Shown here: positions 1 through 11,255 of the stretch, in pieces
Numbering within the stretch: position 1 is the first letter of the stretch
Layout of the letters: each line of letters opens with the position of its first letter
Assembly: GCA_008802785.1 (NCBI GenBank)
Contig: VUYT01000002.1
Coordinates: 124,001 to 188,000, forward strand
Reading direction: 5' to 3'
Origin: Symmetrospora coprosmae
Lineage: Eukaryota; Basidiomycota; Cystobasidiomycetes; Symmetrosporaceae
Length of the DNA stretch: 64,000 nt
Notes under the pieces: generated by a model
Databases searched by the model: none
What the model was told of the DNA's origin: nothing
Seen by the model: only the letters and a program-made list of their open reading frames with translations
Position numbers and translations under genes: made by a program

Positions 1-2185
1 AAGAAACTTACCGATGCCCCTCGCCCCGTTTTCGATCCTCTGCGTAAGATTCGGTCCGCATTCGATGTTGCACAGCTGTTGCACCTCCTTCCAGACCTTG
101 TCGCTGACGCCCGCCACGCGAACACCCTCGGCAGTCATCATCTGCCGTTGACTTGCTCTGCCGCCGGAATTACTCGGTGCTGCTAAGGATGCCCCGAGCA
201 TTGCGGAGGCGGGTGCCTTACGACCGCCGTTCTGCGCTGCCCTAAGTGCATGGGCCGAAGGAACATCGCCCGAGGCCACTGTGTCTCTGTCGGTCGTGCT
301 GTACCTTGCCTCTGTGACGCTATCGCCGGGCAGAATGGACGAGTCGTCTACGGAGGCGTAGTATTCTTCGTGTCGCTGAGAGTAGCCGTTATCGCCTTGG
401 AGAGATTGCGGATCCTCCTCGTGATCAAGTACCTCATCTTCCTGCGCGGTCTCATCCACTTCCTCTGGCTCGAGAACATTTTCATCATATCGCAGCTTTG
501 TCGTGTACTTGCTTGCAGTGTCAGCAACGCGCTTGTTGTGCGCTACCAAGCGGTGCGAAGGGTCTGTGCGGTCGGCCTCCTGTAGTCATGTACGGTGGAG
601 TTCAGCTATCAGCGTAGGAACTACGGCGTGGCTTACCGGCACTTCTCCACTCACTCTAATCTCATTGAAGACAGCCTGCTTGTTGAAGGACGCCAGACCG
701 CGCAAGAAATCGAAATCGTCATCGAGACCTCCGCTGCCGGCAGCACCGCTGCCTATCGCCGACCCATCGTCTGCCTCGGTATCGTCTCTGGTTTTTCAAT
801 CAATTAGCGTGCATACCTAATGAACGGGAAACGAGTTCCTGACGCACGGCTGGAGACTCGTCATGAACTGCTGCCTTGGACGAGAAGAGGCGTTATTGCC
901 CTGTGGCTAGGGACAGGACGCGCTTCAGCACCATGGACGGCAATGCTTGCGTGCATCACATTCTACTCGTCTGCTCACCCTTCGTCTAACATTGAGGGCT
1001 TCGGAGTTTGCGACATGCGATTCATCGGCCTCTGAACCGGCCGTCTCGGCCCCGCCAAATCTGCGCGTCTCGTGCTCTGCTCGAGCCTTCACCTTGTTTT
1101 TGATCACCTGCTTGGATGCATGTCGTTGCGAGCCAGAGTTGGCCTGCTGCAGGCCTGGGCGAGACGGACTGGCGTGTTGCGGCACCGTTTGTGGCGGGCT
1201 CTGCAGTACGGGCGCGCGGGAGACGGCCGAGCGCGCTGCTACTGTGCTGTTCGATGCGTGCGACGAAGCTGTCGGGCGGGCATTGCGGGGCGACGCGAGA
1301 GCAGTTGGTGCTGGTGGGCTGTAGTGCGCTGGAAGGCCGACCGCAGAATGTGCACGAACGGAGCTCTGCGATCCAGCAACAGATTCAGCCGTTAGGAGTT
1401 GGGCATTATACACAAGAAGGACGCACAGCAGGAGAAGTGCGTGCGCTTCTGCCAACCTGTACGGATGATCAACAAGTGGCAGCATGAGCTTCTGACGGGC
1501 ATGACACGGCCGACACGTGCATTCACGCACGGACAGGATTGCCGGATCCTGGACCTGCTCCCCGGGCGACGGCAACCGCGGCAGAGGCTGCAACGACATT
1601 GACTGCAAGAGCGAGGCCGCATCCTGATGCTTGCGTTGTGGCTGTAGCTGGGAGTGTTTAGTGACTGACGCCTGCGCCACACCAGGCACTACTGTCACTG
1701 CAGCAGGTGCGGGACCAGCCCCAGCCCCAGCCCCAGCCCCAGCCCCAGCCCCAGCCCCAGCCAGCTGAGCGTAGGGAGCCTTGTACTCGAAGTGATGCTG
1801 ATGCTGCGACAGCTGCTCCAGGGTGACGACCTGGATGTCCTTGACGTGCGCTCGCTGGATGCTGTATGTCGGTGCGAGCATGGCCTCAAAGCCGTCACGC
1901 AGGATCATCGCTTCCGAATGGACCGATACATCGTCGTCATCGACGTCGTCGTCGTCAGCTAGCACACGGGTCGAGCATCTGCACAACTGTCGCCGCGTCT
2001 CACCTCTCGTCAATGACAGCGTTCCAGCGTGGATGTCGATGCTTGCGAGGACACCTTCCACGGACGAGCTGCGCGCCGTGCGGACATGTCAGCTTCTGTG
2101 AAGACCAGCCCACCGTCAATGCAGGATAGCCACACCCGTCGCTCAGCGAGAGCAGCACGGGAGATCCCAGGAAGCGGTTCGCCAT
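1..2185 (-). CDS. EDC3: EDC3, enhancer of mRNA decapping (partial, runs off left edge)
   Basis: Scaffold protein of the cytoplasmic decapping machinery (P-bodies) that binds Dcp2 and the helicase Dhh1. The ATG at 2185 opens an Sm-like domain (MANRFLGSPVLLSLSDG, then GVLASIDIHAGTLSLT, then AHVKDIQVVTLEQL). A long disordered linker with an Ala-Gly repeat follows. Near 680-750 the FDF motif appears as DDDFDFLRGLASFNKQAVF, the segment that contacts Dhh1 in the family. An intron with clear GTAAG...CTACAG ends leads to an acidic exon and the start of the YjeF_N domain (AGVSDKVWKEVQQL, then RIENGARGIG). That exon ends at about 12 with a GTAAG donor, so the remaining C-terminal YjeF_N exons lie outside the window. 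At least one intron splits the Sm-like domain; its exact sites, and those around 880-1080 and 1370-1470, are unresolved. Identity is firm from domain order; exon borders are less so. Confidence 0.85.
1711..1758. repeat. Hexanucleotide repeat CCAGCC inside EDC3 linker
   Basis: Seven to eight tandem copies of a six-base unit encode an alternating Ala-Gly run in the disordered linker between the Sm-like domain and the FDF motif. In-frame length change would leave the reading frame intact. Confidence 0.85.
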
Positions 2186-3560
2186 GCTGTCAGTCCCTGG
2201 TCGCCTTGGATGGTCGTCAATATCACCTTTCTTCGCTTGGAGAGCGGAGAAGACCAGTCAAGCGGCATGCCAACGCTCTTGCATTCGTACAAGAAGTCAT
2301 GAGCGGACAAAGGGGACACCTCAGATGCGCACTGCGAAGAATCTCTATGTGTCAAATGCGCATCTGCTTCGCGATACTAATCCGATAACACCTCTAATCC
2401 GCCTGCATCGGTGAATACCATCGCGTCCGCTAGTTTTTATCAGGATGCTAGAGCGTCTTTGCGAACGCGCGACGCGACGAAGGAGTCTGCCGATGCGGAT
2501 GACGAGCGACAGCAAGTTCTGCTGGCTAGCTTTAACAGGTTCCTCGCCTCGTCGGTTCTGCGGACATCTCGACGGACAACCCGTCTCCAGGTGCCGTGGC
2601 TCTAGCTCTTCACACGACGCTCCCTTCACCTGCCTATGAACTCCAGCCTGCTCGCATTGTCCAAGAAGATCGCCGTACTGAAGTCTCCGGACAGACCCTA
2701 TCAACCAGCCATGAAGACCGCCTTCTACGCTGCTGCCGTCGTCGTTGCATGAATCCAATTGATGCGAGCTGCATCGACAATGCAGGGCCCAAACATGCCG
2801 TCGGGCCCAACGCGGTGCGGTTGGCAGCAAGGCTGCCCCTTCTTACCCCGAGACCCGTGAGGCATGCGTCTCGCCAGCAGAGTGTACGGCGCGGCTAGCG
2901 GTGGCCGATGTATCAGGCCGGCCAGCTGACTGCTGTACCTGCATCAAACCCATAGAAATACGGAGCCGACGAGGACCTCTGCAGCGCTACCGCTGCGGAC
3001 TTCATCGAGATAGAGTAGAGGAGAAGAAGGCTGACCGACGGATATGTAGACCCGTTGCTTCAGCGTCCACCAGACGTTCAACCCGTCATAAGCTAAGTCC
3101 CGCAGCGACCGTCATATTATGCATACGGTACCACCGGCATTTTCAACAAGCTCGCGTACGATCGCCAGACGCTGCTTGGCGGTCGGCAAGCTGAGCGACT
3201 ACCCACGCTATATCTCGCCCGTTGCGAGTGAGGGCGCGAGCAGGGTGTCTGCGCAGGGCAAGCACGGATCGGAGGTGCCCGAATTGGGTGAGATACCGTC
3301 GGGCGCCTCAGGAGATCCAATACAAATATGACCCGAAGTGCGTATTCCGGTTGAAGGGGCCAGTCTTTGCGAGCGAAGGAAGGGCGACGGTGTTCTGAAG
3401 GAGCTTGAACCAGTTGCAGGGGAAGAGCATATGGAGCGAGCTGAAGTTCGGCATTAGGCATACGAGACCCGCATGTATGAGCGCCCGGCGCTTGACAGTT
3501 AGCTGCCTCTCCATCTGTGATGCGGCTTGTCAGAAGCCAACTTCTGCCTTAGAGACCATC
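2186..3560. other. Divergent intergenic region between EDC3 and SDR1, no convincing gene
   Basis: About 1.4 kb separates two divergent start codons, so both promoters should lie here. No open frame shows a recognisable domain. On the plus strand, 2709-2750 reads as a short signal-peptide-like start (MKTAFYAAAVVVA) that stops at once. Position 3312-3350 reads EIQYKYDPKCVFRLK, faintly like the C-terminal KYDP..VFR motif of berberine-bridge-type FAD oxidases. These scraps may be the worn remains of a gene, or chance. Confidence 0.3.
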
Positions 3561-4811
3561 ATGGATCTTGGACTCGGCAATGTGTCGTGCTGCGTCACAG
3601 GCGCGAATGGCGGCATAGGGCTTGCAACATGCAAGACCTTCCTCTGTGAGTTCTGCAGATGCGCGCCTACGGACCGTGTCCGGACCTATCTTGCTTTTCC
3701 GCGGGCGAGCCGCGTCGAGGATTGCGAAAGCAGACATTTGCATGCGAGCCCACGGCATACGTCTGATGAGACTAGTCATCTCCTCGCTTCTAAGCCCACG
3801 GCGCGCGGGTCATTGCGCACTACAACCGTTCGTCCGAGAATCTCGAGCCTTTGCAGACGTCTTCCAATGGCGCTCTCGAAGCTGTCCAGGCGGACTTGCG
3901 TGACGAAGCTGCGGCCGAGTTGCTCTTCAACGGACGACCGTGCCAAATCCTAGTCGGTGAGATCTTGTGTCTCGCATGGACGTCTGGAAGCCGGGCTGAC
4001 CTGTGAGCGCCACAGTCAACCACGCCGTCTACAATAGCACACCCTCTCACATCAAGGATATGCCCCTGGCTCAATGGGAGCACACCTTCACTTCCAACCT
4101 CACCAGCAGCTTTCTTGTCATACGGGCGTATCTGAGACAACTTGAAGCGCAAAGCGCAGCGGACAAGGCCAAAGCCGCCATCGTGCTCATCGGCAGCACG
4201 GCAGGCAAATACGGAGAAGCTGGACATGCAGACTACGCCGCGACAAAGAGTGCCATGATGGGCGGTCTCATGCTCAGTCTCAAGAACGAAATTGTCAAGA
4301 TCGCGCCGCGGGGGCGTGTCAACACCATCGCTCCGGGCTGGGTGGCCACGCCGATGGCGGCAAGCGCCCTACAGAACGATGAGTGAGTGAGCATGGATAC
4401 GGCGATTCATGTCCATGTGTGGTGAGGAGGCTAACGCTGTGGCGCGCAGCATTATCTACCAAGCACTCGCGAGGTTAGTTGAACTGATGAGACTGTTCGG
4501 CAAGTTGGCATTGCAGTCACTCATGCCGGTCTCTCTCGCTCACCTAAAGTACACCTTTGAAGAAGGTTGCAATGCCAGAGGACATTGCGAATCAGATTCT
4601 GGTGGTCTCCAGCCCTGTCCTGTCCGGGCACGTCACAGGTGCGCAAGGCGACTCGGTCCCATGCACCTGTCGAGATTACGGGACACGCTTACGGACGGTC
4701 TCCTCTCTTCTCACAGGTCAAGTCATCATGGTAGAAGGGGGCATGGAAGGGCGTAAGCTGAATGAGCGGGACGATATCGACTTTGCGGCTGTGAAATCGC
4801 AGGTCGCGTAG
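3561..4811 (+). CDS. Short-chain dehydrogenase/reductase (SDR1)
   Basis: Predicted NAD(P)-dependent oxidoreductase of the classical SDR family; substrate unknown. The spliced protein is 273 residues, normal for the family. The cofactor-binding motif is TGANGGIG at about residues 14-21, the NNAG-equivalent is VNHAVY, and the catalytic pair is YAATK (Tyr-x3-Lys) followed by VNTIAPGWV. Six exons fit one continuous frame: 3561-3645, 3795-3956, 4016-4382, 4450-4473, 4550-4638 and 4717-4811. The C-terminal part reads VAMPEDIANQILVVSSP then GQVIMVEGG, the usual SDR ending. The fourth exon is only 24 nt. Asn-His-Ala replaces Asn-Asn-Ala near the active site, a common variant. The ATG was chosen because it sits just before the first beta strand. 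Confidence 0.85.
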
Positions 4812-5039
4812 GTGTGGTTGCCTCGCACTAAACGCGGTGCGTTCACGTATCATGTAGACTACCTTCGCGGGTGCAGCAATATATGAATCGGACGCTTGCT
4901 CTTGCATCTGACCGACCATGTGGCATCTGCTGAGAGCGGCTCGTTCCGAGATTGGGCCGCTCGCGCCCGTAACTAGGTGCACGACGGTTGTGCCAATCCC
5001 TTCTTTGCAACCACACTTGGCGAGAGTGCACCGGACAGG

Positions 5040-6294
5040 ATGACTGCCTTCTTTGCAGCTTCAGCACCGCGAGGGCTCCTTCGCCGCAGTGCGGTTGCAC
5101 CCTCCACCTTGCGCCTGCTCTCCTCGTCGGCGGCGCGCTGCCAGACCGTCTCGATCAGCCAGCAGGAGCCCGAGCAGCCGCACACGGGCAAGGAGCTCGA
5201 GAAGGCGCACGCCAGGACGGCGGGCAAGACGAGGGGGACTATCATTGCAGAGAGGGCAGCCGTGTCTGGCGGGCCTGGGGCGGACCGCGTGGCGTGAGTG
5301 GAGTAGAGTGTGCCGCAGAGCTGCAGAGGGGCGAGCTCCTCCCGCTGGAGTTGAGCGAGCTGCGTGCAGGAGGCCACAGCTTGCGGAGATCTGGCATGGA
5401 TCAAGGTTGTGCATGAAGGGAAGCTGACGAACGACGTGCTCGCCCTTGGCCTGACCCTCCAACAGAATGCCAAAGCCGCCTCCCAATGTCCCGCAATACC
5501 AATCACCCAACATGAAGCAGATCTGGAGTCCGAACCAGAACCCTCGGTGCGTGCGGAAAGGCCTTGTGCGGATTCTTGCTGGTGGCTACACTAGAGACGT
5601 GCACTGATGACAGACTTGCTCACCCTTTGCCCCTCCATTGTGGAATGCTGCTGTTGTCGCACCCCCTCCATGCTGGCCCGCTCTATGCCAACCTGGCCCG
5701 CCTGGTCGGCCTGGTGCACGGCGAACGCACGCACACACTCATGCGCACACCCTGCGCGAGTGCAGGCAGAACGCCATGCGTGGTCCCCGCTTCGAACAGA
5801 CCAACATGGACCTCCAGCCGCAGCCAGTCTCTGCCGCGCAGCTCATCTCGGAGGAGCCGATCCGGCTAGTCGAGAAGCGGATCGCATCCTGCGACGGCGG
5901 TGAGTCTGACCCCGTCTCTGTGCACGCCTGGCGTTGCGTCCAGCTGCAGGCGCGCGCGCTCCACCCTGGCAGCTGGCACCTCAGGTCGCCAGGCCGCTCT
6001 TTCCGCGTCGCGCACGGACACAAGTAGCAGAAGTCTGAATGCTGAGCGCCTCACTGTCGCGTCTTCGCAGGCGGCGGACCCCTTGGACACCCTGTCATCT
6101 TCATCAACCTCGACAAGCCTGGACCCAAGGCCTGCGGGTATGTCGCGCTTACCGATGCTGCTGCATTATCCTTGTCCCAGTGCTCCGATACTGATATTCA
6201 TCTGTGTTCTCACGTACCGCGCTTTTCTCTGCTTTTCCGCAGATACTGGTTCGGACCGCGGTTCTATCTGCCATGGGCGGTTCCACCCAGCTGA
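5040..6294 (+). CDS. NADH:ubiquinone oxidoreductase subunit NDUFS6-like (zinc-binding accessory subunit of complex I)
   Basis: Accessory subunit of mitochondrial respiratory complex I, in the peripheral arm. Five exons (5040-5293, 5466-5546, 5766-5899, 6071-6137, 6243-6294) give 195 residues in one frame. The N-terminus (MTAFFAASAPRGLLRRSAV, Arg/Ser-rich, no acidic residues) looks like a mitochondrial targeting sequence. The zf-CHCC core is clear: RIASCDGGGGPLGHP, then VIFINLDKPGPKACG. The family uses Cys, His and a final Cys-x2-Cys to bind zinc. Here an intron falls right after the first Cys of that pair and the best acceptor continues GYWFGPRFYLPWAVPPS, so the last Cys is replaced by Trp (see findings). 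Family identity is firm; the last exon is the uncertain part. Confidence 0.85.
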
Positions 6295-6983
6295 CGCGCC
6301 GTTTTCCGCCTCTCTCCCGCTACAGTGGCATTCGATTCGAGCGCACCCACGACACTCACCAGTAGGTTGCGGCGGCGAGGCGACCATACCGATAGTCCTA
6401 CTTGGGTCACTGACGATATCACGTCAACGTCTTTGGCAGCTGAGCAAGCGCGCTTCTCTTCAGCGCACGCAGTATGTCTGCTGAATTGTGCCGCCCTCGA
6501 TTTTGTGATTTGTGTAATTCAGCCTTCACTGCTTGCGCGTTGCTGCCTGCAGAGCGGAGAGGCGAGCTTGTGGCCTGCAGCGAGATTGTGCAGATCGTGC
6601 CTATGCGAACCATGACACATGCGTGCCCCTCTTTCAGTCAGCGCCTTGATGAACGGTTTCCTGCAGCCTGATCGTGAGCGGGTTCTCCCGTCGCGGAGGA
6701 AAGGGGGAAGGGTTGCGCGTGAAATGTGCGTCCACCCCGTCCCCTCGAACTCTCTTGTCGCCCTTGACTCCCCTGTGGGCACCACTGCACAGCTGCCTTC
6801 CACCTCTGTACGGTATAATAGCAGCACAGTGCAGTACCCGGTCGCACCGTCTGTGCACGCCCCGACCAGCTGCTCGCCCGTTTCCAGTCCCCGTTGGCCC
6901 CTCCCCCTTCTGGGCGCGCCGCAGGTGTCGCTGCACAGACAGCAGGAGCAGCATTGGTGAACAGCAGCAAAGACGGCAGCAGA
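6295..6983. other. Intergenic, no gene seen
   Basis: Downstream of NDUFS6 and upstream of the next plus-strand gene. Open frames on both strands lack start context, splice logic or family motifs. A pyrimidine-rich stretch lies before 6984, consistent with a 5' leader. Confidence 0.5.
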
Positions 6984-7141
6984 ATGGCCAGTACAGCGAC
7001 GACTCCATCGTCCTCGGCACCCCCTTGTAATTCCGTCCATCAGCTCGAACCCGCACCACCATCACCTCCGTTCTTCTCGTCATTGCCGTCAGCGAGCCGC
7101 CCCCTGGCCCAGCCAGAGTCAGATCAGTCTCAGTCCCAGCA

Positions 7142-7191
<50 letters not shown>

Positions 7192-9129
7192 CGTCGAGCG
7201 GAGCAAGCGACCCCATATCGTGCACTTCCTTGCTGCCCTTAGCGCACTCGCCTATCCCTCAGAGTGCAGCAGCTTCAGCAGCAGGGATGTCCCCTCGTCG
7301 CGAACAAAGTCACGCCGCCGCTTCGAAGGAGCCCATTGTTGCGCTCTCCTCCAGGGCAGCAGCGAACGGCAAACGTACGCCGCCGACCTTCCTGGACGAG
7401 CAGACATCCATACGCGACTATCTCCAGTACTCGAGCGATGAGGACGCCCTCCCCACCCCGCGAGCAAGCCCAGAGCTGTTGGGCAGCGCGGCGAACGCGG
7501 TCGGTGGCGAAGAATCGACAGAGGCGCGGTGTTTCGCCTACAGCAATGCGACCGCCTCTTCCTCGTCTTCATCCGTCTCCTTCAGCTTCTCGCCCACCGC
7601 CTCCTTGCTCAATACCAGCTTGGCCTCCTACTCGCCAGATGACACAGAGGAGCGGGGCGAGACGCGCAGCCGACCCCTTTCCTCGGAAGATACCAGCCCC
7701 GCTTCCGGCAACAGCCCCGTCGTCCTGAAGGCTGCACACTATCTGTCCTTCCGCCAGCAGCACACTCTCGGCGCCCGTTTGGACGAAGGCTGCAGCGAGG
7801 ACGATGGTGCAGCGGATGATTTGGTCGGGCAACGCTTCAACGATGGAGAGGAGAAGTCATTGCCGCCAATGTCGTTCAGCAGCTCACGGCGACAGACTGG
7901 GAGTCTGAGCAAGAGGTTGGACAAGCGGGCGCTGAGGAGCGCGGACGGCCTCGACAGCGTCGGTGGGCCAGCAGCCGAGGGCGGGGTTGGCCTATCGAAT
8001 AGTGCCAGCTCGTCACGGCGGTCATCCATGGTGCCGAAGAATGAAGGGCTCGCCGAGTCACACCAGTCAGCTCCTTCTCACCGCGGTCATCGCCATCACC
8101 ATCGCCGCCACTCGGGTCCGCCTGCCGCTGGCCCGACGTTAAATGGCAGGGGCACTCGAACACCGCCCAAGGGGGGCCACTCGAGCCGTCCGTCCTCCCG
8201 TCGCCAATCTCGAGCAGCGGGTGTAACCCAGAAGGGCCCGTCTACCCTCCCGTTCCTCTCTTTCGTCTCTCTGCCCGCCCGCGCGCGCCTCACCAAGGAG
8301 ACCGTCTCGACCGCCCTGTCTGTGTCGGTGTACGTGCTCGTTACGTTCTGCGCAGGTGTTGCATTGCTCGGTATCCTTGCAGGCTCGTACGCGCTGAGCG
8401 TGGGCGACGACCTCAAAGACCGCCTCATCGAGGTCAAGCTCAGCGCCGAGGAGATGGTCGACATGGCAAAGCAGGAGGCCAAGAGGATCAAGATCAGGCT
8501 TGAGAAGGGCGTCAAAAAGGTCGCAGGGGGAACTGCCTGGAACGGGACGGGCGAACATCCTCAAGCCGGGCTGGATGGCCGGAATGACGAAGGGACCGAC
8601 TACAGGGAACTGCTCAGGCACGTTCTCAAGCAGGTCACGCCGCCAGTCGTCTACACCGTCTCTGTGGGTCCCGGATCGGCCCTTTGTACGCTACGAACGA
8701 GACGCCGAGCGCTGACTCTCCTATAATGTCTAGATCTCCTGCATTGACGCCACCTCCTCCGTCTTCTCGGCCATCACATCCGTGTACACCCGGCGCGCTC
8801 GCTCCCGCCCACCTCGGGCGACGCGCACATCCAACTCCTTTGTTCCACCCAGGCCGCCGCTCAGGACGCTCCTCCCCTCGCTCGGAATCGCGCTGCTGCT
8901 CGCCCTGCTGGCATTCTTCCGGAATACGAGCTTCTGGCAGAAGGCTGAGGAGCGCTATCCCGCGACCTCTTCGGAAAAGAAGGCGCAGTCGAGCAGAACA
9001 GGGCGACGGCCCAAGCACGCACACGCATCCCGCAGCAGACGGGACCAAAGCCCCACCTGCAGTGACGAGGATCGGTCACTATCATCCGTCGAGGAAGCCG
9101 ATGATGAAGCGGCCAGTCTCGGCGCTTGA
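6984..9129 (+). CDS. Ser/Gln-rich hypothetical membrane protein
   Basis: I do not recognise the family. Exon 1 (6984-8663) and exon 2 (8734-9129) join in phase, with a GTGGGT donor and a CTGAC branch before TCTAG, to give 691 residues. Residues 1-460 are disordered: Ser/Pro-rich, one poly-Gln run, acidic patches and a His-rich patch (RGHRHHHRRHSG). A hydrophobic helix follows (VYVLVTFCAGVALLGILAGS), then a charged amphipathic stretch (LSAEEMVDMAKQEAKRIKIR). Exon 2 adds a second hydrophobic segment (LLPSLGIALLLALLAFF) and a charged tail. This suggests an organelle-membrane protein with two spans. The reading frame is open upstream to 6894, but that codon is TTG; the first ATG is at 6984. Confidence 0.6.
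7146..7190 (+). repeat. CAG repeat encoding poly-Gln
   Basis: Fourteen uninterrupted CAG codons followed by CAA encode a poly-Gln run in the disordered N-terminal part of the membrane protein above. The purity of the tract makes it a likely length-variable microsatellite. Confidence 0.95.
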
Positions 9130-9812
9130 CAGTAAATCGAACGCATAAGCCGAACGCATTTCGCTATACGCCTCGGGCAGACAGTACGCTTCATCCGCTT
9201 GCCGGGGCATTCACGATTGCCATCGCCTCCGGCCTCATGGCTTCCACTGCAGTCTTCGTCTAACGCGCAAAAACACCGCCTGCAAGGTAGTCGCCGCCTC
9301 CGCTACGAATCAGTCCATGTACTCCCATTCGCTCAAACTCGTCTGCCTTCGCCACTGCAGCAGCCATATGCAGTCTCCGTCCCTCAGGAAGTGACCAATA
9401 CACGACTTTCAAGTACACGTCGCACACGATATAGACCGCCCCTTCCCCCCTCCCTCTGTCGCATCTCTCCTCTTCTGTTCCACTCAACGCAGCAGACCAT
9501 ACGTACCTACGTAGCAGGGCACTCGTAGATGCTGTATAGACACGTCCCGCCCTCCATCCTGCCGCGGTATTGCATGGCTCGCGCATCACAGAGGTGCAGC
9601 CGTTCAGGCCCTTCACATTACCAGGTCATGTAGCTTAGCTTCTTACACTCGATCACACCGCCGACGCTTTCTTCTTCCTGCCTCGCTGGCTTATACCGGT
9701 AGATGCAGATGCCTCTCTGCCCATGCAAAAACATGCTGCTCGGCCAGTTCGTGCTCGAAAGCCTCCCAGTCGCGCACTCAAATGCCACGATCAGGAGTTT
9801 CACGCGTGCTCA
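9130..9812. other. Convergent intergenic region
   Basis: Lies between the stop codons of the Ser/Gln-rich membrane protein (plus) and the DUF1770 gene (minus). I see no coding signal, RNA gene or repeat; it should hold two 3' untranslated regions. Confidence 0.5.
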
Positions 9813-10910
9813 TTACAAGGGGCTGCGTAGCTTCAGCGGAGCCAATACACGATCCAGGAAGCTTGGTCCACTGCTCCCCCGGTACCCTGCTGCGCCCTTC
9901 GCAGTCGGTCTGCTGCCCGCATCCAATAGTGCTGGTGCCCCCCTCAGATACGCTCTGAAAGAAGTGTAGACGATGCCGCCCAGAGCCCAAAGGGCACCCT
10001 GCACTAGCGGAGACAGGATCTGAAGTGACAGGTGTCACAGTCAGTCGCGGTTTCACCCAACCGGCCCTGCTATAGTCGTCTCGATTCGGGATGAGCGCGC
10101 GCACCTGGTCCCTGACCGTCAGGTAGGCGATCTGGCCCCAGTCGATGTGCACGAGTGACCCAGTCTCGAAGAGCGCGTCCATAGCGTTGCCCTTGCCCTT
10201 GCCCTTGCCCGCGCCTTTGGCAGGCAAATGGTTGGCAGCGGGGTCTGCCACGAGGGCCAGCGACTCCTCTAGCTTTCGCCGCTTGTCCCGACTCGAGCTT
10301 GATGCATGGTTCCTCGCCTGCGCGTCTGCTGCGTCTGCGTCTGCGTCTGCGTCTACGTCTGTCGTGGCTGTTGCACTGCTCGCAGCGCTCGATGGGCCTG
10401 CCTCGGGCGCTCGCGCGTGGATGAAGGCTGGCGGGGGTGGACAGTGGCCCCGACAGGCTCGTCCACGTCAGTACGGCATCCAGCTCGCTCCGATTCCAAA
10501 CGGAAAGACTGACGCTGTATGCTCAGCAGGTAGCTCTGCTCGAAGCGGACGTCCGGCAGGGGTAGCGTAGGAATCCGGTTCGCCTGACGTGCCTCGTCCC
10601 TCTCCCGCCTGCAGACGGAACATGCGAGCCTCAGCATCAAGCCAGGCGAGCTCCACCCCTGTGAGCGAGCGGGCGGGATCGGGGAAACGCACCGCCGCTG
10701 CTTGCGATGCTCCCGCTGCCACTGCCGTATCGCATCGTGCTCGTCCGGGTCGGCCGCGTTCTCCTGGCCGTGCTGCTGCCGCCGCGCTGACGTCCTTGGC
10801 TTTGGGCTCGCTGCAGGGACGCCTCGCACGGAAGTATGCACGGCAGCGCCTGTACCTGGATCAGCATTGCCAGCGAGCCATGGCAGATGGGATGGGTCGA
10901 GAGTGGTCAT
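9813..10910 (-). CDS. DUF1770-like fungal protein
   Basis: Protein of unknown function. Family-like pieces, in order, are LPDVRFEQSYLLSIQ, then after a low-complexity loop HIDWGQIAYLTVRDQ, then SPLVQGALWALGG followed by a hydrophobic run and the C-terminus FLDRVLAPLKLRSPL. These match my recollection of the fungal DUF1770 pattern (RFEQ..L.SI, then RDQ...PL.QG.LWG); a profile search should confirm it. The ATG at 10910 (MTTLDPSHLPWLAGNADP) is the first clear start. Introns are visible near 10860-10800, 10640-10590, 10530-10440 and 10110-10020, the last splitting the RDQ and PLVQG segments. The loop holds two short repeats, (Asp-Ala)n and (Gly-Lys)n. The gene is divergent from the DUF3237 gene with 345 bp between the ATGs. 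Confidence 0.7.
10192..10217. repeat. Hexanucleotide repeat (Gly-Lys)n in DUF1770 gene
   Basis: Four tandem copies of CCCTTG on the plus strand encode an alternating Gly-Lys run on the minus strand, inside the variable loop of the DUF1770-like protein. Confidence 0.85.
10325..10361. repeat. Hexanucleotide repeat (Asp-Ala)n in DUF1770 gene
   Basis: Near-perfect copies of GCGTCT on the plus strand encode (Asp-Ala)n on the minus strand. One copy carries GTCTAC instead, which keeps the frame. Confidence 0.85.
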
Positions 10911-11255
10911 TCTGAATACTGCTTGAGCCCACTTTGGAGGAAAGGGAGGGCACAGAGCAAGGGGGGGCCGCATACTCGTACACAGAGGTGTCGAGGAGAG
11001 CCGCTGACACCCTTCGCCGGCTCGTCATGCCAATACGGGCAATACGTGACAGCAGCGGAACAGCAGCAAGAGGAGATCTGCCAATCAAGGGAGGCTATAC
11101 GCCTCGCCTCACCTCGCCTGTGCGCAGTCCGCATCCCACGTCGCGCTTTGACCAGCGTCCCACCAGATCACGTGCGCTATCGTGTCGAGGTCTGCCCTCG
11201 GAGTCGTGTCATCTCCGCCTCCCTCTGGACCCGCTCATCCTCCGGATACACTACC
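10911..11255. promoter_or_regulatory. Shared divergent promoter region, DUF1770 and DUF3237 genes
   Basis: The two ATGs point away from each other with 345 bp between them, so both promoters must share this space. I cannot point to a TATA box or a known operator in it. Confidence 0.45.
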
